The notes under the pieces are model-generated. The model worked only from the letters and a program-made list of their open reading frames with translations, was not told the DNA's origin and made no database searches. A DNA stretch of 64,000 nucleotides from Desulfuromonadales bacterium (GTDB lineage: Bacteria > Desulfobacterota > Desulfuromonadia > Desulfuromonadales > BM103): contig JAQYVZ010000007.1 of the NCBI GenBank assembly GCA_030145205.1, positions 52,224-116,223 of the forward strand. The letters are read 5' to 3'. Both the position numbers and the translations under genes were made by a program. How positions within the stretch are numbered: position 1 is the first letter of the stretch; the number at the start of each line of letters is the position of its first letter. Below are positions 17,435 to 26,307 of the stretch, in pieces.

Positions 17435-18086
17435 GAATATCATCCTCTGTTTACTTCGAACTCTTCTGGTTTTACTGCTCCTGCTGTCAGCTTCGTCTGC
17501 TGCCGGTGCGGCGGCGAAGGAGGCGTTGCGAATCCTGGTGCTCGGTGACAGCCTGACCGCCGGCTACGGGCTGGCCCCGGCAGAGGCCTTCCCGGCCCAG
17601 CTTGAGAAGGCGCTGCTGGATGCCGGGCACGACGTTGCGGTGATCAACGCCGGCGTTTCGGGCGACACGACGGCCGGCGGACTGGCCCGGCTCGACTGGT
17701 CGCTCGCCGACGAACCGCACCTGGTCATCGTCGAACTTGGCGGCAACGATGCCCTGCGCGGCTTGCCGCCGGAGCAGACCCGGCAAAACCTCGCGACGAT
17801 CATCACCCGCCTGAAAGAGCGGGGGATCGTCGTCCTGCTGGCCGGCATGCGTGCGCCGCGCAACCTCGGCTCCGACTATTATAGCAAGTTTGACAATCTT
17901 TATCCCGCTCTGTCCGCGCAGTATGCTGTGGCGCTCTACCCGTTTTTTCTCGACGGTGTCGCCACCATTCCGGGCTACAACCAGACCGACGGCATTCATC
18001 CGAATCCGAACGGAGTCGCGGTGATCGTGCGTAACCTTCTGCCCACACTCGTGCCGCTGCTCGACCAGGCAGCCGCATCCCGCTAG
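17433..18086 (+). CDS. tesA: Arylesterase / acyl-CoA thioesterase I (GDSL family)
   Basis: 217 residues. A signal peptide occupies about 1-25, so the enzyme is periplasmic. SGNH blocks: GDSLTAGYG (Ser40), a Gly in NAGVSGDT, GGND (103-106) and DGIHPN (D186, H189). TesA hydrolyses acyl-CoAs, lysophospholipids and arylesters. Its ATG at 17433 overlaps the divergent ybbA start, and no strong ribosome-binding site is visible. An upstream in-frame extension runs antisense through ybbA and is not credible. Confidence 0.93.
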   Translation: MNIILCLLRTLLVLLLLLSASSAAGAAAKEALRILVLGDSLTAGYGLAPAEAFPAQLEKALLDAGHDVAVINAGVSGDTTAGGLARLDWSLADEPHLVIVELGGNDALRGLPPEQTRQNLATIITRLKERGIVVLLAGMRAPRNLGSDYYSKFDNLYPALSAQYAVALYPFFLDGVATIPGYNQTDGIHPNPNGVAVIVRNLLPTLVPLLDQAAASR

Positions 18087-18156
18087 CGACTATCCCCGGC
18101 TCTGCGGGTTGTTGTATAATCAGCAGACATACTGTGAGTCAAGAGGAGTCCAGATC

Positions 18157-18762
18157 ATGAGATCTCTACTGATTGTTTCCCTGGCCATATTTTTCTTGTC
18201 CGGCTGCGCGAGCGTGCCGCCGATACCTGTCGATCAGCGATCGGTCGCCCCGGGCAGCAAGGTGACCCGCAGCGGCACCACTGAGCTCGCCTTGCTTGGC
18301 TCAGCTGTGACTGTCGGCGATCAGCTGCCTGATGTACGGCTGGTAGACAGCAACCTTAATTTTGTAAATCTCTCTTCGCTGACTGGCGACCAGGTGCTGC
18401 TGCTCAGCATCGTCCCCTCTCTCGACACCCAGGTCTGTGAGCGGCAAACCACCCAGCTTGGCGAGACAGAGCTTGTCGAGGGGATTCGCAAGGTGACGAT
18501 CAGCCGCGATCTGCCTTTCGCCCAGAACCGCTTTGCCAATGAGACCGGTTTCGACGACATCCTTTTCCTTTCAGATTTTCAGAAGGCGGATTTTGGCAGA
18601 GCGAGCGGGCTACTGGTCGATGAGCTCTACCTTCTGGCACGGTCGGTGGTTGTCGTCGACCGCGAGGGGACGATCCGCTATATCCAGGTCGTCCCGGAGA
18701 TCTCCCATCTGCCGGACCTGCCGCGGGCAATTGCAGAAGCAGAAGCGCTTCTCAATAAGTAG
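18157..18762 (+). CDS. Thiol peroxidase-like lipoprotein (Tpx family, one cysteine)
   Basis: 201 residues from the ATG at 18157 behind AAGAGGAG. A signal peptide ends in the lipobox LSGC (C17), so it should be lipid-anchored in the cell envelope. The rest matches atypical 2-Cys peroxiredoxin Tpx: PSLDTQVC with peroxidatic C94, ISRDLPFAQNRF, and a C-terminal ARSVVVVDREG. The position where E. coli Tpx has its resolving cysteine (RFCG) reads RFANETG, and C17 and C94 are the only cysteines. It would reduce peroxides with an outside reductant, unlike the cytoplasmic enzyme. Confidence 0.85.
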   Translation: MRSLLIVSLAIFFLSGCASVPPIPVDQRSVAPGSKVTRSGTTELALLGSAVTVGDQLPDVRLVDSNLNFVNLSSLTGDQVLLLSIVPSLDTQVCERQTTQLGETELVEGIRKVTISRDLPFAQNRFANETGFDDILFLSDFQKADFGRASGLLVDELYLLARSVVVVDREGTIRYIQVVPEISHLPDLPRAIAEAEALLNK

Positions 18763-18789
18763 CAGATTCTGCTGTGCATCCCCCAGAGG

Positions 18790-18897
18790 GCGGCGAATCG
18801 GCAAAGCCTCATCGATGAAGTCGACAAACGTCATCTCCGCCCCGTAATACCGGCACCCGGGCGGATCGATCTCCCAGATTTTCTTGATGCATTCGCA
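18790..18897 (-). pseudogene. Relic of an IS91-type transposase C-terminus
   Basis: Read on the minus strand, the frame contains CIKKIWEIDPPGCRYYGAEM and then VDFIDEALPIRRPLGD. IS91/IS801-like transposases end with CxxxIWEVDPLxCPxCGxEMRIxxFI followed by an IRKILxHLG tail, so the order of elements matches while the second zinc cysteine is lost (CRYYG instead of CPxCG). No start or terminal sequences remain. Moderately sure. Confidence 0.55.
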
Positions 18898-19214
18898 TCA
18901 AATTATCAAGGGAATCCTTTTGATGGCGGCTCTTGGATGCCATGGACTTCAACGGCGGTCGTCACTGGGACGGCTTTGTCGTCCCTTGACCGCTGCTGCT
19001 TGCGGAGTGTATCGCCGTGCGCAGTTGAAATAGCGGCCACAGAGAGAGCACCCGTTGTGAAAACCCGGCACAGTCCCCTGGCAGGACATGACCAATAAAA
19101 AAACATAAAAACACTCCGGAGAGCTCCAGCCAGAAACCAACCTGTTTCCGGACGGTCAAGACATCAACAGACGCTTTTGCCAGCCAAGACAGACAATTTA
19201 TTTAGAAGAACACC

Positions 19215-19243
19215 TTGTCGCAGCAAAGGTCTCCAGCTACAAT
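19215..19243 (+). promoter_or_regulatory. Promoter of the SLC13-type transporter gene
   Basis: TTGTCG and TACAAT are separated by 17 bp; the -10 box lies 53 bp before the ATG at 19297. Confidence 0.55.
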
Positions 19244-19296
19244 TCATTGAAATCATTCATATGGCGCTCCTTCTCTCTTACGGTTGAAATGACACC

Positions 19297-21066
19297 ATGG
19301 ACATCGCACTGACTCTCATCATCCTGGTGGTTGCAATCATCCTGTTTGCGACCGAATGGATTCGCATGGACATGGTCAGCATGCTGATTCTGCTGGTGCT
19401 GGCCCTGACCGGGCTGGTCACGGTCGAGGATGCTTTTGCCGGCTTCAGCAACCCAGCCGTTCTGACCGTCGCGGCGGTCTTTGTCCTCAGCGCCGGTATC
19501 TCCAGCACAGGTGCCGTCAGCAAGGTAGGTGAGCGTCTGATCCAATGGACCGGCCACAGCCCGTTGCTGCTGACCGCCTCGATCATGGCCACCGTGGCGG
19601 TTTTCTCGGCGTTCATCAACAACATCGGCGCCACGGCGGTGCTGATGCCGATCGTGGTGATGGTCGCCCAGAAGCTGAAAATGCCGCCGAGCAAGTTGCT
19701 GATCCCCCTCGCCTTTGGCTCTCTGCTGGGCGGCGTCTGCACCCTGATCGGCACCCCGCCGAACATTCTGATGAACATCCTGATGCAAGAGTATGCCGGC
19801 AAACAGTTCAGCATGTTCGATTTCACCCCGGTCGGTATCGTACTGCTGCTGTTCGGCATCGCCTACATGACTTTTATCGGCCGACATCTGCTTCCGAATC
19901 GCAAATCAGGAACCCTGACCGAGGCGTACCAGGTCAAAAGCTACGTCACCGAGGTCGAAATCCTCGAAGGAGCGCCAATCCACGGCAAGACCATTGCGGA
20001 AAGTGCTCTTGAGCGGGAGCTGAACCTCACAGTCAGGGCGATCATGCGCAACCGCCAGAAAATTCCTCAGCCGCGCCGCAACCGCAAACTTTATACGGGA
20101 GACATCCTGTTTATTGAAGGTGACACAACCGATGTCCTGAAAATCAAGGAGAGGAAAGGCCTTGCAGTCGTTCAGGAGAAGGACAACCCGACCCCGACCA
20201 GCGATGGCCAGGATATCGTGGTCGTCGAGGCGTCCCTGACGCCGACCAGCGAAATGGTCGGCAAGACCTTGCGCCAGGTTCGCTTTGCCCACACCTACGG
20301 CTTGACGGTCCTGGCGATCTGGCGCAGCGGCGCGCCGGTGGTCCGCAGGGTCGATCATGTGGTGCTGCGCTTCGGGGACGTGCTGCTGCTGCAAGGCAGT
20401 GAAGAGCGTGTCCATCATCTTGGAGACGAGCATGGTTTTCTGTTGCTCGGCGGGGTCGAGCCGACCCCCTACCGGCCGCGGCGGGCGCCAATTGCCCTGG
20501 CGACTCTGTTCGGGGTCATTCTGCTCAGTAGCACCGGCACGTTGCCGATCGTACTGGCTGCCACCCTCGGTGCCATGGTCATGATCCTGAGTCAATGCCT
20601 GACTCCAAAGGAAGCCTACAACAGCATCGACTGGCCGATCCTGCTACTGATCGCCGGGACCATGCCGCTCGGCCACGCCATGGAGAACAGCGGCGCCGCC
20701 CGCTTACTGGCGGACCTGATCATCGGCGGCGTGGGGGAGTACGGCCCCTGGATGGTGCTCTGCGCAGTTTTCCTGATCACCTTCTGCCTGACCGAAGTCA
20801 TGAGCCACGCGGCCGCCGCCGTCCTGGTCGCGCCAATCGCCTACAACGCCGCGGTCGACATGCACGCAAACCCGGAGCCTTTCTTCATGGCGGTCGCCAT
20901 TGCGGCCTCTATGTGCTTCATGACGCCGATCAGCCACCAGAGCAACGCCCTGGTGATGGGTCCAGGCGGCTACAAATTCTTTGACTACACCAAAGTCGGC
21001 ACCCCTCTCAACATTGCAATCTGGCTGCTCGCTACCTTGCTGATCCCGCTGGCGTTTCCGTTTTGA
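19297..21066 (+). CDS. SLC13-family permease with two TrkA_C domains
   Basis: 589 residues. The first 200 hold about five to six membrane helices with the family core AFINNIGATAVLMPIV and a GTPPNILMN substrate loop. Two TrkA_C/RCK_C-type regulatory domains follow (about 205-285 and 300-385), then a second membrane half with TEVMSHAAAAVLVAPIAYN and a final SNALVMGPGGYKFFDY loop. Such proteins move dicarboxylates, sulfate or other anions with Na+ or H+. Substrate is not decidable. It faces the aap operon across a shared terminator. Confidence 0.9.
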   Translation: MDIALTLIILVVAIILFATEWIRMDMVSMLILLVLALTGLVTVEDAFAGFSNPAVLTVAAVFVLSAGISSTGAVSKVGERLIQWTGHSPLLLTASIMATVAVFSAFINNIGATAVLMPIVVMVAQKLKMPPSKLLIPLAFGSLLGGVCTLIGTPPNILMNILMQEYAGKQFSMFDFTPVGIVLLLFGIAYMTFIGRHLLPNRKSGTLTEAYQVKSYVTEVEILEGAPIHGKTIAESALERELNLTVRAIMRNRQKIPQPRRNRKLYTGDILFIEGDTTDVLKIKERKGLAVVQEKDNPTPTSDGQDIVVVEASLTPTSEMVGKTLRQVRFAHTYGLTVLAIWRSGAPVVRRVDHVVLRFGDVLLLQGSEERVHHLGDEHGFLLLGGVEPTPYRPRRAPIALATLFGVILLSSTGTLPIVLAATLGAMVMILSQCLTPKEAYNSIDWPILLLIAGTMPLGHAMENSGAARLLADLIIGGVGEYGPWMVLCAVFLITFCLTEVMSHAAAAVLVAPIAYNAAVDMHANPEPFFMAVAIAASMCFMTPISHQSNALVMGPGGYKFFDYTKVGTPLNIAIWLLATLLIPLAFPF

Positions 21067-21072
21067 GAGGTG

Positions 21073-21103
21073 AAAAAGCGGACTGCATTGCGGCCCGCTT
21101 TTC
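21073..21103. terminator. Terminator between the SLC13 permease and aapP
   Basis: AAAAGCGG and CCGCTTTT form an outer stem around a GC-containing loop, with A and T runs on both sides, so it can serve the two convergent genes. Confidence 0.65.
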
Positions 21104-21138
21104 AAGTTTCCCCTCGCTTCGCCTCTCACGCTTCCTGC

Positions 21139-21897
21139 TTAAAGAATCTGACTCAGGAACAGCTTGGTCCGCTCATGCTGCGGATTGTCAAAGAAATCGT
21201 GCGGATTGTTCTGCTCGACGATCTGCCCTTCATCCATGAACATCACCCGGTCGGCGACGCTCTTGGCGAAACCCATTTCGTGCGTGACCACCAGCATGGT
21301 CATCCCCTCTTCGGCCAGGTCGATCATGACGTCCAGAACTTCCTTGATCATCTCAGGGTCGAGAGCTGAGGTGGGCTCATCGAACAACATCACTTCAGGG
21401 TGCATGCAGAGACTACGGGCAATGGCCACGCGCTGCTGCTGACCGCCAGAGAGCTGGCCTGGAAATTTTTGGGCCTGTTCGGCGATATGCACCTTCTCGA
21501 GATACATCATCGCCGTTTCTTCGGCCTCTTTCTTCGGTGTCTTGCGCACCCAGATTGGACCCAGCGTCAAATTCTCTACGATAGTCAGATGCGGGAACAG
21601 GTTGAAGTGCTGGAACACCATGCCGACTTCCGCCCGTACCGTCTCGATATTCTTGATATCGTTGGTCAACTCGGTCCCGTTGACGATGATCTGACCCCGC
21701 TGGTGCTCTTCCAACCGGTTGATGCAGCGGATCATGGTCGACTTGCCTGAACCGGACGGTCCGCAAATGACGATTCTTTCTTTCAGCTGCACTTCCAAGT
21801 TGATGTCACTCAGGACGTGGAAATCACCGTACCACTTGTGCATGCCGACAATTTTTATGATCGGCTCGGTTGCGTCCTTGGGCTGAGTCTCAGTCAT
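21139..21897 (-). CDS. aapP: General L-amino-acid ABC transporter ATPase
   Basis: 252 residues. Walker [10 protein letters not shown] (46-54), signature [15 protein letters not shown], Walker [14 protein letters not shown] and the [13 protein letters not shown]-loop are intact. The polar amino acid transport (GlnQ/AapP) type is shown by the N-terminal [15 protein letters not shown] and by the operon partners aapJ, aapQ and aapM. It energises uptake of L-amino acids across the inner membrane. Last gene of the operon; AAGGGC... upstream is followed by the ATG 33 bp after aapM. Confidence 0.93.
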   Translation of the reverse strand: MTETQPKDATEPIIKIVGMHKWYGDFHVLSDINLEVQLKERIVICGPSGSGKSTMIRCINRLEEHQRGQIIVNGTELTNDIKNIETVRAEVGMVFQHFNLFPHLTIVENLTLGPIWVRKTPKKEAEETAMMYLEKVHIAEQAQKFPGQLSGGQQQRVAIARSLCMHPEVMLFDEPTSALDPEMIKEVLDVMIDLAEEGMTMLVVTHEMGFAKSVADRVMFMDEGQIVEQNNPHDFFDNPQHERTKLFLSQIL

Positions 21898-21930
21898 AAT
21901 CCTCTCACTCTCGGCATCTGGTCCAAGGGC

Positions 21931-23022
21931 TTAATGCCCGGTGTGCAAATCTTTTTCAAGCCGCCGGCTATAGCTCGACATGGCATAGCAGCAGATGAAG
22001 TACAGAACCGCCAGAAAAATATAAGCCTCGGTCGAATACCCGGTCCACTTCGGGTTGGACAATGTGACCTTGGTGGTCTTCAGCACATCGTACAAGGCGA
22101 TAATGACGACCAGCGACGTGTCTTTAAAGGCCGACAGCAAAATCCCGACGGTCGGCGGGATGACAATCTTCAGCGCCTGCGGCAGAATGACCAGCCGCAT
22201 GGTCTGACGAAAATTCAGTCCTAAAGAATCGGAGGCTTCGTACTGGCCACGCGGCATCGCCTGCAGACCACCACGCACCACCTCGGCAATGTAGGCCGCA
22301 GTAAACAGGATGATGGCCACCTGGGCACGCAGCACCTTGTCGATGGTCATCCCGTCCGGCAAGAACAGCGGGAACATGATCGAGGACATGAACAGCAGAC
22401 TGATCAGCGGTACGCCACGGATCATCTCGATGTAGACCACACAAAGTGTCTTGATCGCCGGCATCTTGGAGCGTCGACCGAGGGCCAACAGCACTCCGAG
22501 CGGGTAAGCGGCGACCATGCCGAAAAAGGAAAGCATCATGGTCAGCGGCAGGCCACTCCACTGAGCCGTCTCAACGACCGGCATGCCGAACACACCGCCG
22601 TACATCAGAGTGCCCATGACGATCAGGCCGGCCACCCAGAGCCAGCCAAGATATTTGTTCCAGCGGGTCCACTCCTTGGAATAAATCACCAGAGAAAGGA
22701 GCAGAATCATGGCCAGGATCGGGCGCCACTCCTGTCCTTCCGGGAAGAAACCAAGGATAATGAACTTGATGTTGTTCGGGACAATCGACCAACAGGCACC
22801 TTCAATGTCGCGACACGCCTCCGCAGAAGTGTTCCAGAGACTGTCAACAAAAGCCCACTTGAAAAACGGTGGGACAACATAGCAGAGCGCCAGCAGGGTC
22901 AATACCGTCAGCAGCGAATTGTACCAGTTGTTAAACAGGTTTTCCTTCAGCCAGGCGAGTGCCCCGATTTTTCGGATCGGAGCATCCAGGTATTCTCTGG
23001 TGGCTTGTTCAGGAACACTCAT
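21931..23022 (-). CDS. aapM: General L-amino-acid ABC transporter permease AapM
   Basis: 363 residues with about eight hydrophobic segments. The EAA-type loop reads SDSLGLNFRQTMRLVILPQALKIVIPP, and GVPLISLLFMSSIMFPLFLP is typical of AapM/BztC. A long soluble insert (about residues 70-110) lies between early helices, as in other AapM proteins. It forms a heterodimer with AapQ in the inner membrane. Four base pairs separate it from aapQ. Confidence 0.92.
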   Translation of the reverse strand: MSVPEQATREYLDAPIRKIGALAWLKENLFNNWYNSLLTVLTLLALCYVVPPFFKWAFVDSLWNTSAEACRDIEGACWSIVPNNIKFIILGFFPEGQEWRPILAMILLLSLVIYSKEWTRWNKYLGWLWVAGLIVMGTLMYGGVFGMPVVETAQWSGLPLTMMLSFFGMVAAYPLGVLLALGRRSKMPAIKTLCVVYIEMIRGVPLISLLFMSSIMFPLFLPDGMTIDKVLRAQVAIILFTAAYIAEVVRGGLQAMPRGQYEASDSLGLNFRQTMRLVILPQALKIVIPPTVGILLSAFKDTSLVVIIALYDVLKTTKVTLSNPKWTGYSTEAYIFLAVLYFICCYAMSSYSRRLEKDLHTGH

Positions 23023-23026
23023 CTGA

Positions 23027-24223
23027 TCACCTCTCCACCAGGGCCATTTTTTTGTTATACCAGTTCATAAACAGCGAGGTCGACAGGCTGAAGAACAGGA
23101 ACACCAGCATGATCAGGGCAATCCCTTCGATCGCCTGACCGGTCTGATTGATCATGGTATTGGTGACGGCCACGAAATCCGCATAGCCGATCGCGATCGC
23201 CAAGGAACTGTTTTTGGTCAGGTTGAGCATCTGGCTGGTCAGCGGCGGGATAATGACCCGCAAAGCCTGCGGCAACACCACCAGGTGCAGCACTTGCCCC
23301 GGGCGCAAACCGATTGCCATCGCTGCTTCGATCTGGCCCCTGCCGACCGACTGGATGCCAGCACGGACAATCTCGGCGACAAAAGCCGAGGTGTAGATCA
23401 CCAAACCGAGCAGTAGAGCACTGAACTCAGGGCTAATCGTGATACCGCCCTGGAAATTGAAGCCGCGCAAAGCCGGCATATCCATCGCCGTCGGTGAACC
23501 GTACATGACCCAGACCAGCACTGGCAACAGAATGGCAGCCACAGCAGTCATCCGCACAGCCGGGAAAGGTTGACCGGTCAGTTCCTGGCGGCGATGCCCC
23601 CAACGGTTGGCAAACCAGCCGACAATAAGAATCAGCAGGAAGACCCATCCCATCGCGCTGTAGGCGGCGTGCGCTTCCGGAATGGCAAAGATCATCCCGC
23701 GGTTACAGATAAACAAGCCGTCAAACGGGTTCAACGCCTGCTTGGGAGAGGGGAAGGCCTCATAAAAGATGGCGTACCAGAAAAACAGCTGCAGCAGCAC
23801 CGGGATGTTCTGCATCACTTCGATATAGGCCGCTGCCAGTTTCGAAATGAGCCAGTTGCTGGAGAGGCGTGCGATCCCGACGATCGTGCCGAGAATGATC
23901 GTCAGCACGACACCGATGAAAGAGACCTTCAGCGTGTTCAGAGCCCCAACCGCTAATGCCCGAGTATAAGTGTCTGCCGCAGAGTACTCGATCAGTGTTT
24001 CGCCAATCTCAAACGACGCTTCCTTGTCGAGAAAGCCAAAACCGGTGGCGATCGACTGGCGCTCAAGATTGGCCTGGGTATTCGAATAAAGATAGTAGCT
24101 AACACCGGCAACCACCAGCAGGGCCACAATCTGAAAAACGATTGCACGTTTGGCTTCATCGCGCCAGAACGGGGCCGCCGAGGGCTTCAGGATGTCAGTA
24201 CCTGGAGATGATTGCTCTTGCAT
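23027..24223 (-). CDS. aapQ: General L-amino-acid ABC transporter permease AapQ
   Basis: 398 residues from the ATG at 24223; a TTG at 24244 is in frame but lacks a better ribosome-binding site, and neither start has a strong one. It has an N-terminal helix, a periplasmic region with the SYYLYSNTQANLERQ motif, and a helix bundle with IGLRPGQVLHLVVLPQALRVIIPP as the EAA loop. Pairs with AapM. A 13-bp hairpin separates it from aapJ, which is likely to be made in excess. Confidence 0.9.
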   Translation of the reverse strand: MQEQSSPGTDILKPSAAPFWRDEAKRAIVFQIVALLVVAGVSYYLYSNTQANLERQSIATGFGFLDKEASFEIGETLIEYSAADTYTRALAVGALNTLKVSFIGVVLTIILGTIVGIARLSSNWLISKLAAAYIEVMQNIPVLLQLFFWYAIFYEAFPSPKQALNPFDGLFICNRGMIFAIPEAHAAYSAMGWVFLLILIVGWFANRWGHRRQELTGQPFPAVRMTAVAAILLPVLVWVMYGSPTAMDMPALRGFNFQGGITISPEFSALLLGLVIYTSAFVAEIVRAGIQSVGRGQIEAAMAIGLRPGQVLHLVVLPQALRVIIPPLTSQMLNLTKNSSLAIAIGYADFVAVTNTMINQTGQAIEGIALIMLVFLFFSLSTSLFMNWYNKKMALVER

Positions 24224-24256
24224 AAAAACATGACATATCGACAACGGGTGTAAGAT

Positions 24257-24294
24257 AGTCAGCCGCCGAAGAAAGGGCCCCTCGGCGGCTGACT
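24257..24294 (-). terminator. Hairpin between aapJ and aapQ
   Basis: AGTCAGCCGCCGA and TCGGCGGCTGACT form a perfect 13-bp stem. It is followed on the minus strand by ATCTTACACCC, not a T run, so it is better read as an mRNA-stabilising or attenuating hairpin that lets the binding protein exceed the permeases. Confidence 0.7.
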
Positions 24295-24306
24295 CTAATC
24301 AATCAA

Positions 24307-25326
24307 TTACTTGAAAGGAGGCGAGTACATCAGGCCGCCATTGGTCCAGAGAGCGTTCAGGCCACGCTCGAGACCAAGCTTCGTATTGACACCAACGTTA
24401 CGCTCGAACACTTCACCATAGTTGCCAACCTGCTTGATGATGTTGTAAGCCCATTTCTCATCCAGGCCGAGAGACTTACCGTTACCTTCAGTGGTGCCGA
24501 GGAAACGCATAATGACCGGGTTCTTGCTCTTCATCATCTCGTCAACGTTCTTCGAAGTGATACCGAGCTCTTCGGCATTGATCATGGCCAGAACACTGAA
24601 ATCAACAATATCGCGGAACTGATCATCACCATGACGAACGGCAGGAGCCAACGGCTCTTTAGAGATAATTTCCGGCAGAAGGGCATAATCCAGCGGGTTC
24701 GGAGCCACGGCACGGGTTCCGGCCAACTGGGAAGCGTCAGAGGTCAGCACGTCACAACGACCAGCGAAGAAGGTCTTGGCCAGTTCGGAAGTCGACTCGA
24801 TCACAACCGGGTTCATTTTCATCTTGTTGTTACGGAAGAAATCTGCAGCATTCTGTTCCGTCGTTGTCCCGGGCAGAACACAGACAGTCGCACCGTCGAG
24901 TTCTTTGGCACTTTTGACACCAAGCTTTTTGGGAACCAAAAAACCCTGCCCGTCATAGTAGTTGACAGTCACAAAGTTCAACCCGAGTTGAGTGTCGCGG
25001 CTCAAGGTACGCGTCGCGTTTCGCGTCAGGACATCGATTTCACCTGACTGCAAGGCGGTAAACCGTTGCTGGGCAGTCAGAGGAGTGAACTTGACCTTGC
25101 TGGAATCCCCAAAAATCGCTGCGGCCACGGCCCGCGCCGTATCAACATCCAGGCCTTTCCAGACACCTTTCTCGTCAGGCATACCGAAACCGAAGACACC
25201 ACCATTGACACCCGCCTGGATGAAACCTTTTTTCTTGACCGCATCCAGATCTTTCCCGGCCTGGGCGAAACCGACCATTGCCAGGGACAGGCACAGCATG
25301 AGAAGCAGGGTTTTCGTAAACTTCAT
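24307..25326 (-). CDS. aapJ: General L-amino-acid ABC transporter substrate-binding protein
   Basis: 339 residues from the ATG at 25326, preceded by GGAGGAATG-type spacing; the longer frame up to 25440 begins near the predicted transcript start. A signal peptide covers about 1-22 (FAQAG). The mature protein matches AapJ: LDAVKKKGFIQAGVNGG, FGMPDEKGVWKGLDVD, TRNATRTLSRDTQLGLNF and TVCVLPGTTTEQNAADFF. Periplasmic binding of a broad set of L-amino acids. It has its own promoter and is the first gene of aapJQMP. Confidence 0.95.
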   Translation of the reverse strand: MKFTKTLLLMLCLSLAMVGFAQAGKDLDAVKKKGFIQAGVNGGVFGFGMPDEKGVWKGLDVDTARAVAAAIFGDSSKVKFTPLTAQQRFTALQSGEIDVLTRNATRTLSRDTQLGLNFVTVNYYDGQGFLVPKKLGVKSAKELDGATVCVLPGTTTEQNAADFFRNNKMKMNPVVIESTSELAKTFFAGRCDVLTSDASQLAGTRAVAPNPLDYALLPEIISKEPLAPAVRHGDDQFRDIVDFSVLAMINAEELGITSKNVDEMMKSKNPVIMRFLGTTEGNGKSLGLDEKWAYNIIKQVGNYGEVFERNVGVNTKLGLERGLNALWTNGGLMYSPPFK

Positions 25327-25444
25327 CACATTCCTCCATCCATAGATTAGGGTTGATGACCACGACTGACATACTGCATAGCATCGGGGCCAGCGGCTCC
25401 TGTAACAAATGATCGTGACTTGGCTCACAATCATACCCATTAAT

Positions 25445-25473
25445 TATATAGGAGACGTTGGGGTCCCTGTCAA
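25445..25473 (-). promoter_or_regulatory. Strong promoter of the aap operon
   Basis: On the minus strand TTGACA and TATATA are separated by exactly 17 bp. The leader before aapJ is about 110 nt. The rest of the 285-bp gap between aapJ and the LysE-family gene is AT-rich, with a small TCCCTTTTGAGGGA hairpin near 25507. Confidence 0.8.
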
Positions 25474-25611
25474 ATAAGATAGAACACTATTTTATTTTAA
25501 ACCATCCCTTTTGAGGGAATTCTATGGCCACAGCGTCTTGATCAAGGCTTGCTCCGATGGAGTTTCTGAGCTAAAGTCAGGCTGAATTTCAATCGGGCCA
25601 AAGGTCTTTCC

Positions 25612-26247
25612 ATGAACACCCTGCTGCCTTATCTCGGCTTTTTATCAGTCAGTCTGTTGATCGCTGCCTCTCCAGGGCCAAGCTGGCTCTACACAATTTC
25701 TACAACCCTCCGTCAAGGACGCCGCGCCGGCATGATCGGCAACCTCGGCAATTCGAGCGGGATTCTCTGTCACGCCCTGGCAACGGCTTTCGGGCTGTCC
25801 GTGTTGCTGCGCTATTCAGCGACCACCTTTCACCTGCTCAAATTTCTCGGGGTCATCTACCTCTGCTACTTGGCCTGGCGCAGTTTTCGCGCATCAAACC
25901 TACTGGACACGACGACCGCTACAGAAAACGCCTTGTCCAGACGTCACATTTTCATCAACGGCATCTTCGTCAGCCTGTTCAACCCGAAGATCTTTCTCCT
26001 GATGGTTGCCCTGCTGCCGCAATTTGTTGCTCCCGACAGCCACAACTCCGAAATGCAGCTAGCGCTGATGGGTAGCATGCACGCCCTCGTCGCGGGGGTG
26101 GTACACACCCTGTTGATCTTCTTTTCCAACGAAATTGCCAAACGGCTACGCGGTTCGAGCAGCACCCAAAAGTGGCTGCGGCGAGCGACCGGCACCCTCT
26201 TTCTCGGTTTCGGGGTCCGACTGGCAATGGCACAGCAGACAGCCTGA
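25612..26247 (+). CDS. LysE/RhtB family amino-acid exporter
   Basis: 211 residues. The family motif SPGPSWLYTISTTLRQGRRAGM occupies about 22-42, followed by GNSSGILCHALATAFGL and a FLGVIYLCYLAWRSFR block; six hydrophobic segments are seen. This is the RhtB-type branch, not the ArgO branch found at 8.2 kb. It exports amino acids such as threonine, homoserine or leucine; the substrate is not predictable here. It is divergent from aapJ, an uptake operon. Confidence 0.88.
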   Translation: MNTLLPYLGFLSVSLLIAASPGPSWLYTISTTLRQGRRAGMIGNLGNSSGILCHALATAFGLSVLLRYSATTFHLLKFLGVIYLCYLAWRSFRASNLLDTTTATENALSRRHIFINGIFVSLFNPKIFLLMVALLPQFVAPDSHNSEMQLALMGSMHALVAGVVHTLLIFFSNEIAKRLRGSSSTQKWLRRATGTLFLGFGVRLAMAQQTA

Positions 26248-26307
26248 TTATAACCCAGCCCCCTGACCCTGAGCCCACAAGGGAACATGGGAGACAAAGA
26301 AGCAAAA

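Larger units (their letters stand above)
18763..19296. other. Intergenic region with IS91-like relic and transporter promoter
   Basis: 534 bp between the peroxidase and the SLC13-type gene. The left part holds a decayed minus-strand IS91-type transposase C-terminus (18790-18897). Between about 18900 and 19200 I find no gene: three overlapping minus-strand frames occur but match nothing and lack start signals. The right end holds a promoter for the transporter. Confidence 0.5.

Noticed and set aside
18949..19159. Three overlapping minus-strand frames of about 63-66 residues
   Set aside because: They overlap in different frames, have no ribosome-binding sites, and match nothing; the region is treated as relic or spacer DNA.
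25327..25440. An upstream extension of AapJ
   Set aside because: It would place about 38 residues before the signal peptide and begins at the predicted transcript start; the ATG at 25326 follows GGAGG.
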